Assembly: GCA_016929095.1 (NCBI GenBank)
Contig: JAFGJM010000002.1
Coordinates: forward strand, 192,137-233,579
Direction of reading: 5' to 3'
DNA length: 41,443 nucleotides
Source of the DNA: Anaerolineales bacterium
GTDB lineage: Bacteria; Chloroflexota; Anaerolineae; Anaerolineales; UBA4823
Below are positions 7,271 to 16,375 of this stretch, in pieces; position 1 is the first letter of the stretch; each line of letters opens with the position of its first letter. The notes beneath the pieces were generated by a model that worked only from the letters and a program-made list of their open reading frames with translations, made no database searches and was not told where the DNA came from. The position numbers were made by a program, and so were the translations under genes.

Positions 7271-10015
7271 ATGACTTCCTCCCAACTCACCGGAGCCAAC
7301 ATACGCCAGGGTTTTATCGATTATTTTGAAAAACTTGGCCACACCATTGTCCGTTCTGCCCCCCTTGTACCCGGCGGCGATCAAACCTTATTGTTTACCA
7401 ATGCCGGAATGGTTCAATTTAAGGATGTTTTTCTGGGAACCGATATCCGCCCATACACCCGCGCCGCCGACTCACAAAAATGCATGCGCGTGGCAGGTAA
7501 GCACAATGATCTGGACGATGTGGGTAGGGATGATACACACCACACATTTTTTGAAATGCTCGGCAACTGGTCCTTTGGTGATTATTATAAAAACGAAGCC
7601 ATTTCCTGGGCCTGGGAATTGTTGACGGAGGTCTGGGGGTTGCCTCGCGAGCGTTTATGGGTATCGTGTTTTCGTGATGAAAAAAGTCAAATTCCACAGG
7701 ACGATGAAGCAGCCCAAGCGTGGCAAAAACAGCCAGGTATGGATCCCTCTCATATCCTTTTCTTCGGAAGAAAAGATAACTTTTGGGAAATGGCAGAAAC
7801 CGGTCCCTGCGGGCCGTGCAGCGAAATCCACATCGACCGGGGTGAAAGCTTTTGCGATAAAAAAGACCAACCCGGACATATATGCAGCGTAAACGGCGAC
7901 TGCAGCCGTTTTCTCGAACTGTGGAATCTGGTCTTCATTCAATACAATCGTCTGTCCCCCACAAAACTGGAGTCTCTGCCCGCAAAACATGTGGATACCG
8001 GGATGGGGTTAGAGCGGATCGTCTCTGTGTTGCAAGATGTGGATTCGAATTACAAAACTGACCTGTTCACTCCCATGATGGATACCGTGCAGCGCCTGAC
8101 CGGGAACAGCGATCAGGAACGCTCCGAAAATATAACACCATACCGCGTTATAGCCGACCACTCACGCGCCGCCACCTTTCTCATTGCAGATGGTGTAGTG
8201 CCGGGTAATACCGGTCGCAATTATATTTGCCGCATGATTATCCGGCGGGCAGCTCGCTTTGGCAGTTTGCTGGGGCTCAACCAGCCTTTCTTATCTCAGG
8301 TCGCCCAGGCAGTCATCCAAACCTACAGCGAATTCTACCCCGAGTTAGCCCGCAACCAGGCAGCGATTCTTTCAGAACTCACGCGGGAGGAAACTCGCTT
8401 CCAGCGCACCGTGGAGGGCGGCGTCACTAAATTGGATAATATGCTCGAAAAAGTCGCCCGTCAAAAACAAAAATTCCTGCCAGGCAATCAGGCTTTTGAA
8501 CTGTATGCGACCTACGGGCTCCCCCTCGAAATCACACGTGATATTGCCCGTGATCAGGGTTTGGATGTAGATGAACCCGGATTCCGCCAGGCGATGGAAG
8601 AACACCGTTTGGCCTCGGGGGCGGGAGAGACTTTCGGCGAGTTAGGCGGCGAGGACGTCGATGTTTATCGATTGTTGTTTCAAGCGTTACAAAAAGATGG
8701 CAAATTAGATATCAGTGGAGTCAGCCATGATCCATATAATCAGTTGGAAGTAAGCGGCAGCATCCTGGGCTTGATAAAAGATGGTCGGGCAGTAGAAAGT
8801 GTTCAAACCGGCGATGCTGTTGAGGTGGTTTTACCGGAGACCTGTTTTTATATCGAATCCGGAGGACAGGTATCCGATAACGGGGAAATTTTCTCCGCCG
8901 ATGGAAAACGCTGGCATATCTCTATCAAAGAGATGCGCAAACCAGCCGCCGGTATCATTACCCACGTAGGCGTTGTCACCGCCGGGCAACCCCGGTTGGG
9001 AGACTCCGCCACTGCCCGCGTGGACGCCAAACGCCGTCTGGATACCATGCGCAATCACACGGCTACCCATCTGCTGCACCATGCGTTACGTGCGGTTTTG
9101 GGAGAACATGCCCGTCAGGCTGGCTCATTGGTCGCGCCTGACCATTTGCGTTTCGACTTCACCCATCCCGAAAGTCTGACCATGGAACAACTCGAAAAAG
9201 TAGAAACCATCGTCAACCAAAATATCCTGGGAGATTACCATCTTAATATTGCTTATAAACCCTTAAAAAAAGCTATTGACGAGGGCGCTACTGCCCTGTT
9301 TGGAGAAAAATATGGCGACACTGTACGTAATATCACTATCGGAGTGCCGGATATTTTCTCTAACGAGTTATGCGGCGGCACACATGTGGAAGAAACCGGC
9401 GATATCGGCGTCTTCTTGATCACAGGGGAAAGCAGCGTAGCCGCTGGCGTCCGCCGTATCGAAGCCGTGACCGGACGCGAGGCTTACCGGTTGATCCAGG
9501 ATCGCTTCCGTGTTCTCAATCAAACCGCGGTATTTTTATCGTCAGGTCCCAATAAACTCCCCGAAAAAGCGCAATCGCTGCTTTCGAATATAAATTCTCT
9601 TCAAAAAGAGAATGTCGCATTGCGGCAGAAATTAGTCCGCTCTGAATTTGAAAAGGCATTAAATAGAATGACCCATGTCGGTGAGGTAAACATCCTTACC
9701 CACAAATTTTCCGATGCCGATGCGGATACACTGCGCCAGATGATCGATGAATTTCGTAACAAATACCCCTCCCACGGGGTGGTAGTATTAGCCAGTATTG
9801 CGTCCGGACAACCCATTACCGTTGCTGGAGTAACCGATGATATCGTCTCTAAAGGGATTAACGCCATTGAATTGGTGCGGTATGTTGGCAAACAAATTGG
9901 CGGCGGAGGCGGCGGGAAACCGACCCTGGCGCAAGCCGGTGGTAAGGATGCCTCTAAACTGGACGAAGCGCTGGCAAGTGTGGAAAATTGGGTAAAAGAT
10001 AATATAAAAGCCTAG
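7271..10015 (+). CDS. alaS: Alanine--tRNA ligase
   Basis: It charges tRNA-Ala with alanine and edits Ser- and Gly-tRNA-Ala in the cytoplasm. The 914-residue product starts with the class II core (IRQGFIDYF, FTNAGMVQFKDVFLG and TGPCGPCSEIHIDRG). The editing domain follows, with zinc-type motifs RNHTATHLLHHAL and CGGTHVEETGDIG. A C-Ala domain ends in a glycine-rich loop (GGGGGGKPTLAQAGG). It is slightly longer than the usual 870-880 residues. The ATG at 7271 has GGAG 5 nt upstream and matches the conserved N-terminus. A TTG at 7226 would add a hydrophobic stretch foreign to this cytoplasmic enzyme and is rejected. It is the first of a run of five plus-strand genes. Confidence 0.98.
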   Translation: MTSSQLTGANIRQGFIDYFEKLGHTIVRSAPLVPGGDQTLLFTNAGMVQFKDVFLGTDIRPYTRAADSQKCMRVAGKHNDLDDVGRDDTHHTFFEMLGNWSFGDYYKNEAISWAWELLTEVWGLPRERLWVSCFRDEKSQIPQDDEAAQAWQKQPGMDPSHILFFGRKDNFWEMAETGPCGPCSEIHIDRGESFCDKKDQPGHICSVNGDCSRFLELWNLVFIQYNRLSPTKLESLPAKHVDTGMGLERIVSVLQDVDSNYKTDLFTPMMDTVQRLTGNSDQERSENITPYRVIADHSRAATFLIADGVVPGNTGRNYICRMIIRRAARFGSLLGLNQPFLSQVAQAVIQTYSEFYPELARNQAAILSELTREETRFQRTVEGGVTKLDNMLEKVARQKQKFLPGNQAFELYATYGLPLEITRDIARDQGLDVDEPGFRQAMEEHRLASGAGETFGELGGEDVDVYRLLFQALQKDGKLDISGVSHDPYNQLEVSGSILGLIKDGRAVESVQTGDAVEVVLPETCFYIESGGQVSDNGEIFSADGKRWHISIKEMRKPAAGIITHVGVVTAGQPRLGDSATARVDAKRRLDTMRNHTATHLLHHALRAVLGEHARQAGSLVAPDHLRFDFTHPESLTMEQLEKVETIVNQNILGDYHLNIAYKPLKKAIDEGATALFGEKYGDTVRNITIGVPDIFSNELCGGTHVEETGDIGVFLITGESSVAAGVRRIEAVTGREAYRLIQDRFRVLNQTAVFLSSGPNKLPEKAQSLLSNINSLQKENVALRQKLVRSEFEKALNRMTHVGEVNILTHKFSDADADTLRQMIDEFRNKYPSHGVVVLASIASGQPITVAGVTDDIVSKGINAIELVRYVGKQIGGGGGGKPTLAQAGGKDASKLDEALASVENWVKDNIKA

Positions 10016-10030
10016 CTTAATCATTTGATA

Positions 10031-12061
10031 ATGTCCAACCGAAAACCCTTTGGTACTTACACTATTCCCCTGGTTCTATTGGCATTATGCGCCATCAGTT
10101 ATGGAGTCCTGGTACCCTGGTTGGGATGGTATTGGGACGATTGGCCGTCTATCTGGTTTCTGCGTGTGATGGGCGCAGCGGGGTTCACCGATGTATTTAC
10201 GATTGACCGCCCTACCCTGGGGTATTTATTTTGGCTCACCACAGCCATATTGGGAGAATCCCTGCTGGCGTGGCAAGTTTTTGGTTTTATTTCCCGCTGG
10301 CTAAGCTGCCTGGCATTCTGGTGGTTCTTGAATCAGATCTGGCAGAATAAACCAGAACCGGTTGCCTGGGCTTCCATTCTTTTCACGATTTACCCCGGGT
10401 TTTATCAACAATACATCCCCATTACGTACAGCCATATGTATCTCATCCTGGCTTTAGTGTTGTTTTCCCTGGGAATGATAGTGAAAGGATTGAAATCTCA
10501 GGCGAAATTTTGGTTGTACTATACGATTTCATTTTTAAGTGCACTATACAGTACTTTTACGCTCGAGTATTTCTTTGGATTAGAACTGATCAGGCCGGTG
10601 ATTATTTGGATTTCTCTCAAAGAAACATATACAAAATTCAGTGAGAAATTAAAAAAAGTCATCCAGCTTTGTTTACCGTTTTGGGGAATGATCACTGTCT
10701 TTTTGTATTGGCGTTTTTTCATCCACCCCACACCGCGTGGTCATGTGCAATTTCAAACCGATACAATCCCCAATATTTTTAATGAAATACGAATGCTGGT
10801 GACTACTGCCCTGCAAGACATATTTCAATCAAGCGTACTCGCCTGGGTGCAGACATTTAACCTGAGTAAATTGTATAAATTCGGTTTAGCCCCCACCCTG
10901 GCGTACGGGTTATTGGTATTGGCTGTTTCAATTAGTGTCATATATTTCCTGTATAAATATCATCAAAAGGTACCATCTGAAATCCTATCTCACCAAAAAT
11001 TTTATAGGGAAGCAATTTTTTTAGGCGTTATCGCCATATTTACCGCAGGCTGGCCTTTTTGGATGACTAAATTGCCTATCGAGTTAGATTTCCCATGGGA
11101 CCGTTTTACTCTGGCATTCATGGCAGGTGTCAGTTTGCTGTTCACCGGCATTATAGGGCTCTTACCTGTCCACCGCACATTGAAGATATGTTTATTGGGT
11201 GTGCTGGTGGGTGCTGCAGTCGGGACACATTTTCGTACAGCGAACGATTATCGTCGGGAATGGAACTCCGAAAAGGATTTCTTCTGGCAAATCGCCTGGC
11301 GCGCCCCACAAATTAAACCCGGTACGGCGTTACTCATATCGGAATTGCCTTTTGAATATAGCACCGACAATTCACTCACTGCACCACTCAACATGATGTA
11401 TGCCCCGCATAACACAACGACAACCATGTCCTATTTGCTTGTGTCTATCGAATCCCGCCTGGATACTTTTCTTACCAGCCTGGAAAAAGGCATCGAAATC
11501 AACCAGCTCTACCGTTCATTTACATTTAGGGGCAGTACGTCCCAAGCCATCGTCTTATATTACACACCTCCGGGATGTGTGAAGTTCCTAGATCCCTCAT
11601 TAGACGCCCGCTTGCCACAAAAACCGAAGTATCTGGCGGAAGCCATGCGCTTATCGGATTTGAATCTGATCGATCCCAATCCCCTCAACCCGGTAGAGAT
11701 GGATATTTCTATCTTTGGGGAAGAACCCGAACCCAATTGGTGCTATTATTATGAAAAAGCCGATCTGGCTCGCCAGACAGGTGATTGGCAAACAACCACT
11801 GACTTAGGCGAGAAAGCATTTGCTCTAAACACCCGACTCTACGAAACCAATGCCCCGGAACTTCTGCCTTTTATCGAAGCCAATGCTCACCTGGGAAAGT
11901 GGGAAAATGCCATAAAGTATAGCCAAAAAGCATATGCATTAAGTTTTCGTATGAACCGGATTCTATGTGAAACCTGGAAGCGTATCGCCACACAAACACC
12001 ATCCACAACCCATCAAAATAACGCAGTCCAACAAATGATGGCAGAATTTAAATGTCAATAA
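10031..12061 (+). CDS. Polytopic membrane protein with GT-C-like N-terminus and C-terminal helical repeats
   Basis: I do not recognise a named family. About 676 residues: the first ~400 contain around ten hydrophobic spans, and after the first span comes an acidic loop, WYWDDWPSIWF. That loop resembles the metal-binding DD/DE loop of GT-C polyprenyl-sugar glycosyltransferases. Residues ~410-560 form a soluble domain. The last ~120 residues look like helical tetratricopeptide-type repeats (YEKADLARQTGDW, ANAHLGKWENAIKYSQKAYAL). The start is ATG at 10031, 15 nt after the alaS stop, with no clear ribosome-binding site, so it probably depends on upstream translation. A role in sugar transfer at the membrane is inference. 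Confidence 0.7.
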   Translation: MSNRKPFGTYTIPLVLLALCAISYGVLVPWLGWYWDDWPSIWFLRVMGAAGFTDVFTIDRPTLGYLFWLTTAILGESLLAWQVFGFISRWLSCLAFWWFLNQIWQNKPEPVAWASILFTIYPGFYQQYIPITYSHMYLILALVLFSLGMIVKGLKSQAKFWLYYTISFLSALYSTFTLEYFFGLELIRPVIIWISLKETYTKFSEKLKKVIQLCLPFWGMITVFLYWRFFIHPTPRGHVQFQTDTIPNIFNEIRMLVTTALQDIFQSSVLAWVQTFNLSKLYKFGLAPTLAYGLLVLAVSISVIYFLYKYHQKVPSEILSHQKFYREAIFLGVIAIFTAGWPFWMTKLPIELDFPWDRFTLAFMAGVSLLFTGIIGLLPVHRTLKICLLGVLVGAAVGTHFRTANDYRREWNSEKDFFWQIAWRAPQIKPGTALLISELPFEYSTDNSLTAPLNMMYAPHNTTTTMSYLLVSIESRLDTFLTSLEKGIEINQLYRSFTFRGSTSQAIVLYYTPPGCVKFLDPSLDARLPQKPKYLAEAMRLSDLNLIDPNPLNPVEMDISIFGEEPEPNWCYYYEKADLARQTGDWQTTTDLGEKAFALNTRLYETNAPELLPFIEANAHLGKWENAIKYSQKAYALSFRMNRILCETWKRIATQTPSTTHQNNAVQQMMAEFKCQ

Positions 12062-12083
12062 ATCGTTTTATGAGTGATGACCT

Positions 12084-13595
12084 ATGAAAACCCAGGTCAT
12101 TCAACTTGATCCACATGATGATTATATTTCCGCCCGCGATAAAATCGGCTGGAGTAAAACCGGGCGGGTATTGTTGGTTTTCCCTGAAAGGAGCTTCGGA
12201 TTACACCGCGAATTGGATCTGGTTTTACTTAAGCGGCATTGCGATTCCCTTGGCGCTCAGATGGCAGTAGTAACCGGAGATGAAGAAATCCTTTTCAGTG
12301 CCCACAAGCTGGGCATCCCCATCTTTTCCTCAATCACAGCTGCCTATCGAAAACAATGGCGAACAAATAACCGCCAAAAAACCAAAGAACCAATCGAAAG
12401 GGATTCGAATATTACCAGGCGTGAAAACATTTACGCATTAAAAGCATTGGCGCATCCCGCGACTCCAAAATGGATGAAGCGCCTGGAATTTCGCCTGCTT
12501 TGTTTTGCCATAGGCGTAGCCGCAGTGCTCGCCATAACCAGTGTGCTGATGCCGGCAGCCGATATCACCCTGAAACCGATCACGCAATTGCAGGAGGTTA
12601 CCTTACTGGTTACAGCAAATGCCGGGAACGAATCGGTAAATATTTCCGGCGCAATACCCGCCCATTCCGTATCGGTCATGGTGGAAGGGCGGGATCAAAT
12701 AGCCTCCAGCGGCAGCATGGAAATACCCGATCAACTGGCAAGTGGTGCGGTCGTTTTTTCCAACCTCACCGATAAACCGGTTACTATCCCCTCCGGAACG
12801 ATTGTCCGCACCACTGGAGATATACCGGTGAGATTTGCAACGTCGCAGGAGATCGAGTTAGGCGCAGGCTATGGGATGACCAACACTGTGGAAGTTCAGG
12901 CACTGAAACCTGGGATTAGCGGAAATTTACCGGAAGGCAGCTTGACAGCGATTGAGGGCATATTAGGTATTCATCTTACCGTTGAAAATGTGGAACCGAC
13001 CGGTGGAGGCGCTACTTTTACCTCGCCTGCCCCCTCATCAACCGACGAGAAGCAACTATATGATAAATTACGAGCTGCGTTGGTCGAATCCGCCCACCAA
13101 GAAGTCACGAATCAATTAAGTGAAGGAGATATTCTTTTATCTTCCCAGCCGATAAAAGTAGACGTGATAAATAAAGAATTCGATCCGGCTGAAGCGCTAC
13201 CTGCCGATCAGTTGAACCTGACTTTACAATTGGAATGTGATTTCATGGTAGCAAAAACGGAGGATTTATACCAGCTTTCACTGATGTCACTCGATGTAAA
13301 TTTATCGGAAGGCTATCTTCCGGTGGACAATACACTCGTTTATAGCATGGTCTCCGAACCAGTTGGCGAACAAAATGATAGTTATAAATGGCAGATCAAC
13401 GCTTCCCGTCAGATTCAAGCCCATATCAAAGATATCGATGCTATAAACCTTATCCTGGGGCTGCACCTGGATGAAGCGATTTCCCGGCTGCATCAGAATT
13501 TTCCTTTAAAAGAGCCGCCTCAGATAAAACTTACCCCTTCCTGGTGGAAGCGGATACCCATTCTGCCTTTCAGGGTAAATGTTTCAATACAATAG
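12084..13595 (+). CDS. Single-pass membrane protein with a baseplate-J-like extracellular domain
   Basis: 503 residues. Residues 1-136 are soluble and look like a small Rossmann-type domain (TGRVLLVFPE, LLKRHCDSLGAQMAVVTGD, HKLGIPIFSS). One membrane span lies at about 137-157. The outer part contains the signature often annotated as 'baseplate J/gp47' (ASGAVVFSNLTDKPVTIPSG, then GAGYGMTNTVEVQALKPG). No phage gene lies nearby, so the label reflects a shared fold rather than a prophage. Its place between alaS and ruvX-mltG suggests a resident cell-surface or envelope function. The ribosome-binding site is weak. The precise role is unknown. Confidence 0.75.
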   Translation: MKTQVIQLDPHDDYISARDKIGWSKTGRVLLVFPERSFGLHRELDLVLLKRHCDSLGAQMAVVTGDEEILFSAHKLGIPIFSSITAAYRKQWRTNNRQKTKEPIERDSNITRRENIYALKALAHPATPKWMKRLEFRLLCFAIGVAAVLAITSVLMPAADITLKPITQLQEVTLLVTANAGNESVNISGAIPAHSVSVMVEGRDQIASSGSMEIPDQLASGAVVFSNLTDKPVTIPSGTIVRTTGDIPVRFATSQEIELGAGYGMTNTVEVQALKPGISGNLPEGSLTAIEGILGIHLTVENVEPTGGGATFTSPAPSSTDEKQLYDKLRAALVESAHQEVTNQLSEGDILLSSQPIKVDVINKEFDPAEALPADQLNLTLQLECDFMVAKTEDLYQLSLMSLDVNLSEGYLPVDNTLVYSMVSEPVGEQNDSYKWQINASRQIQAHIKDIDAINLILGLHLDEAISRLHQNFPLKEPPQIKLTPSWWKRIPILPFRVNVSIQ

Positions 13596-13692
13596 AACGG
13601 ATTTCTGAGAAAACCGGGAAAATCGGAAATCAGAACATATATCATTCACAATTAACTAGCTTTCTTTATATCGATATTTGGTTTTTATAACA

Positions 13693-14109
13693 ATGACGAG
13701 GATATTAGCCATAGATCCTGGAGATAAAAATATTGGGGTGGCGCTTTCCGATCCCGATGGTATTATTGCCTCCCCACTTATGATAATTAATCACATCTCC
13801 CGAGCCATAGATGCAGCAAGAATTGCTGAAATCGCTGCCGAAAAACAGGCAGAATTGATCATCGTTGGACAGGCCTTTGATGAAGATGGATTGCCTTCCC
13901 CCCAGGGTAAAAAAGCCGCCCGGTTAGCTGCCGCTGTCCGCGACCAATCAAACCTGCCGGTGAAATTATGGGACGAAAGTTTCAGCACTCAAACAGCAAG
14001 ATTGGCATTGATCGCCATTAATATCCCCAAAAAGAAACGCCGCGGTCACCTGGATAATTTAGCAGCCACAGTGATCCTGCAATCCTATCTGGATTCGCTA
14101 AACAGATGA
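13693..14109 (+). CDS. ruvX: RuvX/YqgF-type Holliday junction resolvase family nuclease
   Basis: 138 residues, usual for the family. The RNase H-like fold shows its acidic motifs: ILAIDPGDKNIGVALSD (Asp8), IIVGQAFDEDG, LWDESFST and the C-terminal HLDNLAATVILQSYLD. Members act in processing of the 5' end of 16S rRNA precursors and are related to junction resolvases. I chose the ATG at 13693 because the next residues match the family N-terminus; the TTG at 13678 would add five residues with no ribosome-binding site. It is followed by mltG, a pairing seen in many bacteria. Confidence 0.93.
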   Translation: MTRILAIDPGDKNIGVALSDPDGIIASPLMIINHISRAIDAARIAEIAAEKQAELIIVGQAFDEDGLPSPQGKKAARLAAAVRDQSNLPVKLWDESFSTQTARLALIAINIPKKKRRGHLDNLAATVILQSYLDSLNR

Positions 14110-14192
14110 AAACGGGATATTTATAAAACCGAGAAAAAACGGAAGCCGGGTAAAATACGATTTATAAAGGAAAAATAGCAGCAAACGGAAAC

Positions 14193-15335
14193 ATGTCTCG
14201 AAAAAAATCATCTCCGATCAATTGCTTTGTACTCTTTCTGATTATTATCGGCTTTTTGGCATTTTCAATTCTCATCATTAGCTTGCTTTATTTACCGGTC
14301 AATGTCGAGAATGCATTTGGAAAACCAGTCACTGGCATAAGTTACCCATCACGGATATATTATGCATGGCTTTTGCTGTCTTACGAAGCGGATTTAACCA
14401 CACCCGTGAATCCATCCGCTGAAATTCAAAATTTTCATATCGAAGTAGGCGAATCGGCAATTTCGGTCATACAACGCCTGCAATCTGAGGGGCTTATCCG
14501 AGATGCTGAAGCTATGCGCGTTTACCTTCAATACTCTGGTTATGACACCTCACTCCAGGCTGGTACGCATCAACTAAGCCCTGCAATGACTTCCATTGAG
14601 ATCGCCAATATCATCCAATCACTGAACCGCACTACCATCGATTTTTCAGTATTGCCTGGTTGGCGCGTGGAAGAAATAGCCGCCTTACTTCCTACATCCG
14701 GTTTGGAAATTACTCCAGAACAATTCATATCCGCTGCACAGCAATTTCCGGCTGGATTATCCTTTAGTGATGAAATACCTGCCCACACCGGTTGTGAGGG
14801 ATTTCTTTACCCGGGCATTATTCAAGTAGCCCGGACCACACCTGTCGACTCGCTTATCCAATCATTACTTATAAATTTCGACAAAAATCTATCCCCCGAA
14901 TTAAAGGTCGGCTTTTCCCATCAGGGGTTAACCATTTATCAAGCCGTTACATTGGCATCCATCGTGGAACGTGAATCGGTGATAGACGAAGAAATGCCTC
15001 TCATCGCCTCCGTATACTTGAACAGGCTTTCGCAAAACATGAAGCTCGATGCAGATCCCACCGTGCAATATGCCCTGGGATATCAATCCTCTTCGAACAC
15101 CTGGTGGGCAAATCCACTCAGCGCCGATGATTTGGCATTTGATTCACCGTATAACACCTATCTTAACACCGGTTTACCCCCAACCCCTATTGCCAATCCC
15201 GGGATGAATGCCTTAAAAGCCGTCGCCAATCCCGAATCCAGCCCTTATTTATATTTTCGGTCCGCCTGCGACAAGTCTGGCAGACATGTTTTCGCTAAGA
15301 CTTACGCCGAACACCTGGCAAATGCCTGTCCTTAA
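14193..15335 (+). CDS. mltG: Endolytic murein transglycosylase MltG (YceG-like)
   Basis: A membrane-anchored lytic transglycosylase that cuts nascent peptidoglycan strands and helps set glycan length. 380 residues: a cytoplasmic Arg/Lys-rich start, one membrane span (about residues 11-35), a LysM-like region (IEVGESAISVIQRLQSEGLI) and the YceG domain. The catalytic Glu is residue 259 in ASIVERESV. The substrate-cleft segments DADPTVQYALG and YNTYLNTGLPPTPIANPG are intact. The ATG at 14193 follows a weak GGA-containing site. It is the last gene of the alaS-led run and is convergent with a lipoprotein gene. Its presence implies a peptidoglycan wall, at least in part. Confidence 0.95.
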   Translation: MSRKKSSPINCFVLFLIIIGFLAFSILIISLLYLPVNVENAFGKPVTGISYPSRIYYAWLLLSYEADLTTPVNPSAEIQNFHIEVGESAISVIQRLQSEGLIRDAEAMRVYLQYSGYDTSLQAGTHQLSPAMTSIEIANIIQSLNRTTIDFSVLPGWRVEEIAALLPTSGLEITPEQFISAAQQFPAGLSFSDEIPAHTGCEGFLYPGIIQVARTTPVDSLIQSLLINFDKNLSPELKVGFSHQGLTIYQAVTLASIVERESVIDEEMPLIASVYLNRLSQNMKLDADPTVQYALGYQSSSNTWWANPLSADDLAFDSPYNTYLNTGLPPTPIANPGMNALKAVANPESSPYLYFRSACDKSGRHVFAKTYAEHLANACP

Positions 15336-15397
15336 TTCGCGTCGAAAATGATTGTGAGGCTTTATTGAGAGGTGCTCACCAAGGCACTGTATTATTT

Positions 15398-16375
15398 TTA
15401 ATTTTCCCAGTGATATTGCACCAATATAGTGATAGAGGGATTCCCGTTAATATATTCCACCCCCAATGCCCATGTGCGCCAGTTTAACTCATCCCCTTCC
15501 GGCGCTGCCCGATATATTGACATGAAATTAAAATTGGTATATTCAAAAGGCCACCTGATATAACCAGCCGACCCTCCCGAAGCTAATCCATAATCCAGAT
15601 TATTGCAGGTAAGAATGGTTCCTGTTTGAATATCATCAAGTTTTGGTAATATCTCATCTTTAAACGCACCGGATATTGCCAGTCCGTTTCCATCTTGAAT
15701 GCCCCAATCCTTGCTGGTGGTTTCCGTAAATAAATTTTCCAAAACATCCTGCCCCTTGAATTGAACTTTCGGATTCCACCATTCATGGTGGATGATCAAT
15801 CCCCGCCGCGGATTAATTGTTTGCGCTAATTTTACGCCATCCCTGGATTGAATAGCGCTCATAAATTGCGTTACCAACTCTCTGATTTTACTATCGGAGC
15901 AAAATCGGGTGGATGAGATCTGCTGGGTGACGTTTTCAGCCTTTATCCACCCCCGTATATTTTCCCCTGTGTGTATCTCAAGCCATAATTCATCATCCAA
16001 TTCTTGGGTTTTTCCGGTTTGTGTGATATCCGTAGCATGCGCCGGTATAGTAGTTACTATCTCTTGTGATTCTCCCGGATTGGTGAAAACATTTAATTCC
16101 TCCCCTTCTTCGATCATAACGACAGCCAATTTTGCATTTGGCGCGATTATGGGTGCATTGGTTGGCGATGGTGTGGCTATAGCAGCAAGAGGCGTGTTCA
16201 ATACAAAACTTGGTGTTTTTAACAAGCCTGATACAGCAAAAGCGGTGCTGTTTTGTTCGACCGCAATGCGAGTCATTTCAGGATCTTGATTATGTTGAAT
16301 ACCGGCAGAATTACAACTGCTAAATATGAACAATAAAACAAAGAACAGAATTATCAATTTTTTTCGGGAAAGCAT
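15398..16375 (-). CDS. Putative lipoprotein with an SH3-like domain
   Basis: 325 residues. The N-terminus has KKLIILFFVLLFIFSSC: a basic start, a hydrophobic core and Cys21, consistent with a lipoprotein signal although Phe at -3 is not the commonest residue. A Thr/Pro-rich linker follows to about residue 75. Residues 80-150 resemble a bacterial SH3-type wall-binding domain (LNVFTNPGESQEIVTTIPAHA, RGWIKAENV). The rest may be an NTF2-like domain (REL..FMSAIQSRDG), though this is weak. The ATG at 16375 has GGAG 9 nt upstream and overlaps the end of lon by 22 nt, so it is probably co-translated with lon. Function unknown. It would be a possible substrate of the Lit-like protein in this window. 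Confidence 0.72.
   Translation of the reverse strand: MLSRKKLIILFFVLLFIFSSCNSAGIQHNQDPEMTRIAVEQNSTAFAVSGLLKTPSFVLNTPLAAIATPSPTNAPIIAPNAKLAVVMIEEGEELNVFTNPGESQEIVTTIPAHATDITQTGKTQELDDELWLEIHTGENIRGWIKAENVTQQISSTRFCSDSKIRELVTQFMSAIQSRDGVKLAQTINPRRGLIIHHEWWNPKVQFKGQDVLENLFTETTSKDWGIQDGNGLAISGAFKDEILPKLDDIQTGTILTCNNLDYGLASGGSAGYIRWPFEYTNFNFMSIYRAAPEGDELNWRTWALGVEYINGNPSITILVQYHWEN

Noticed and set aside
12084..13595. Prophage or contractile-injection remnant suggested by the baseplate-J signature
   Set aside because: No tail, sheath, capsid or integrase gene lies nearby, the neighbours are core genes, and the protein has its own membrane span.
15371..15400. Hairpin with T-run between mltG and the lipoprotein gene as a terminator
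   Set aside because: Only four or five pairs, including a wobble, with an 8-nt loop; too weak to call although the T-rich tract is present.
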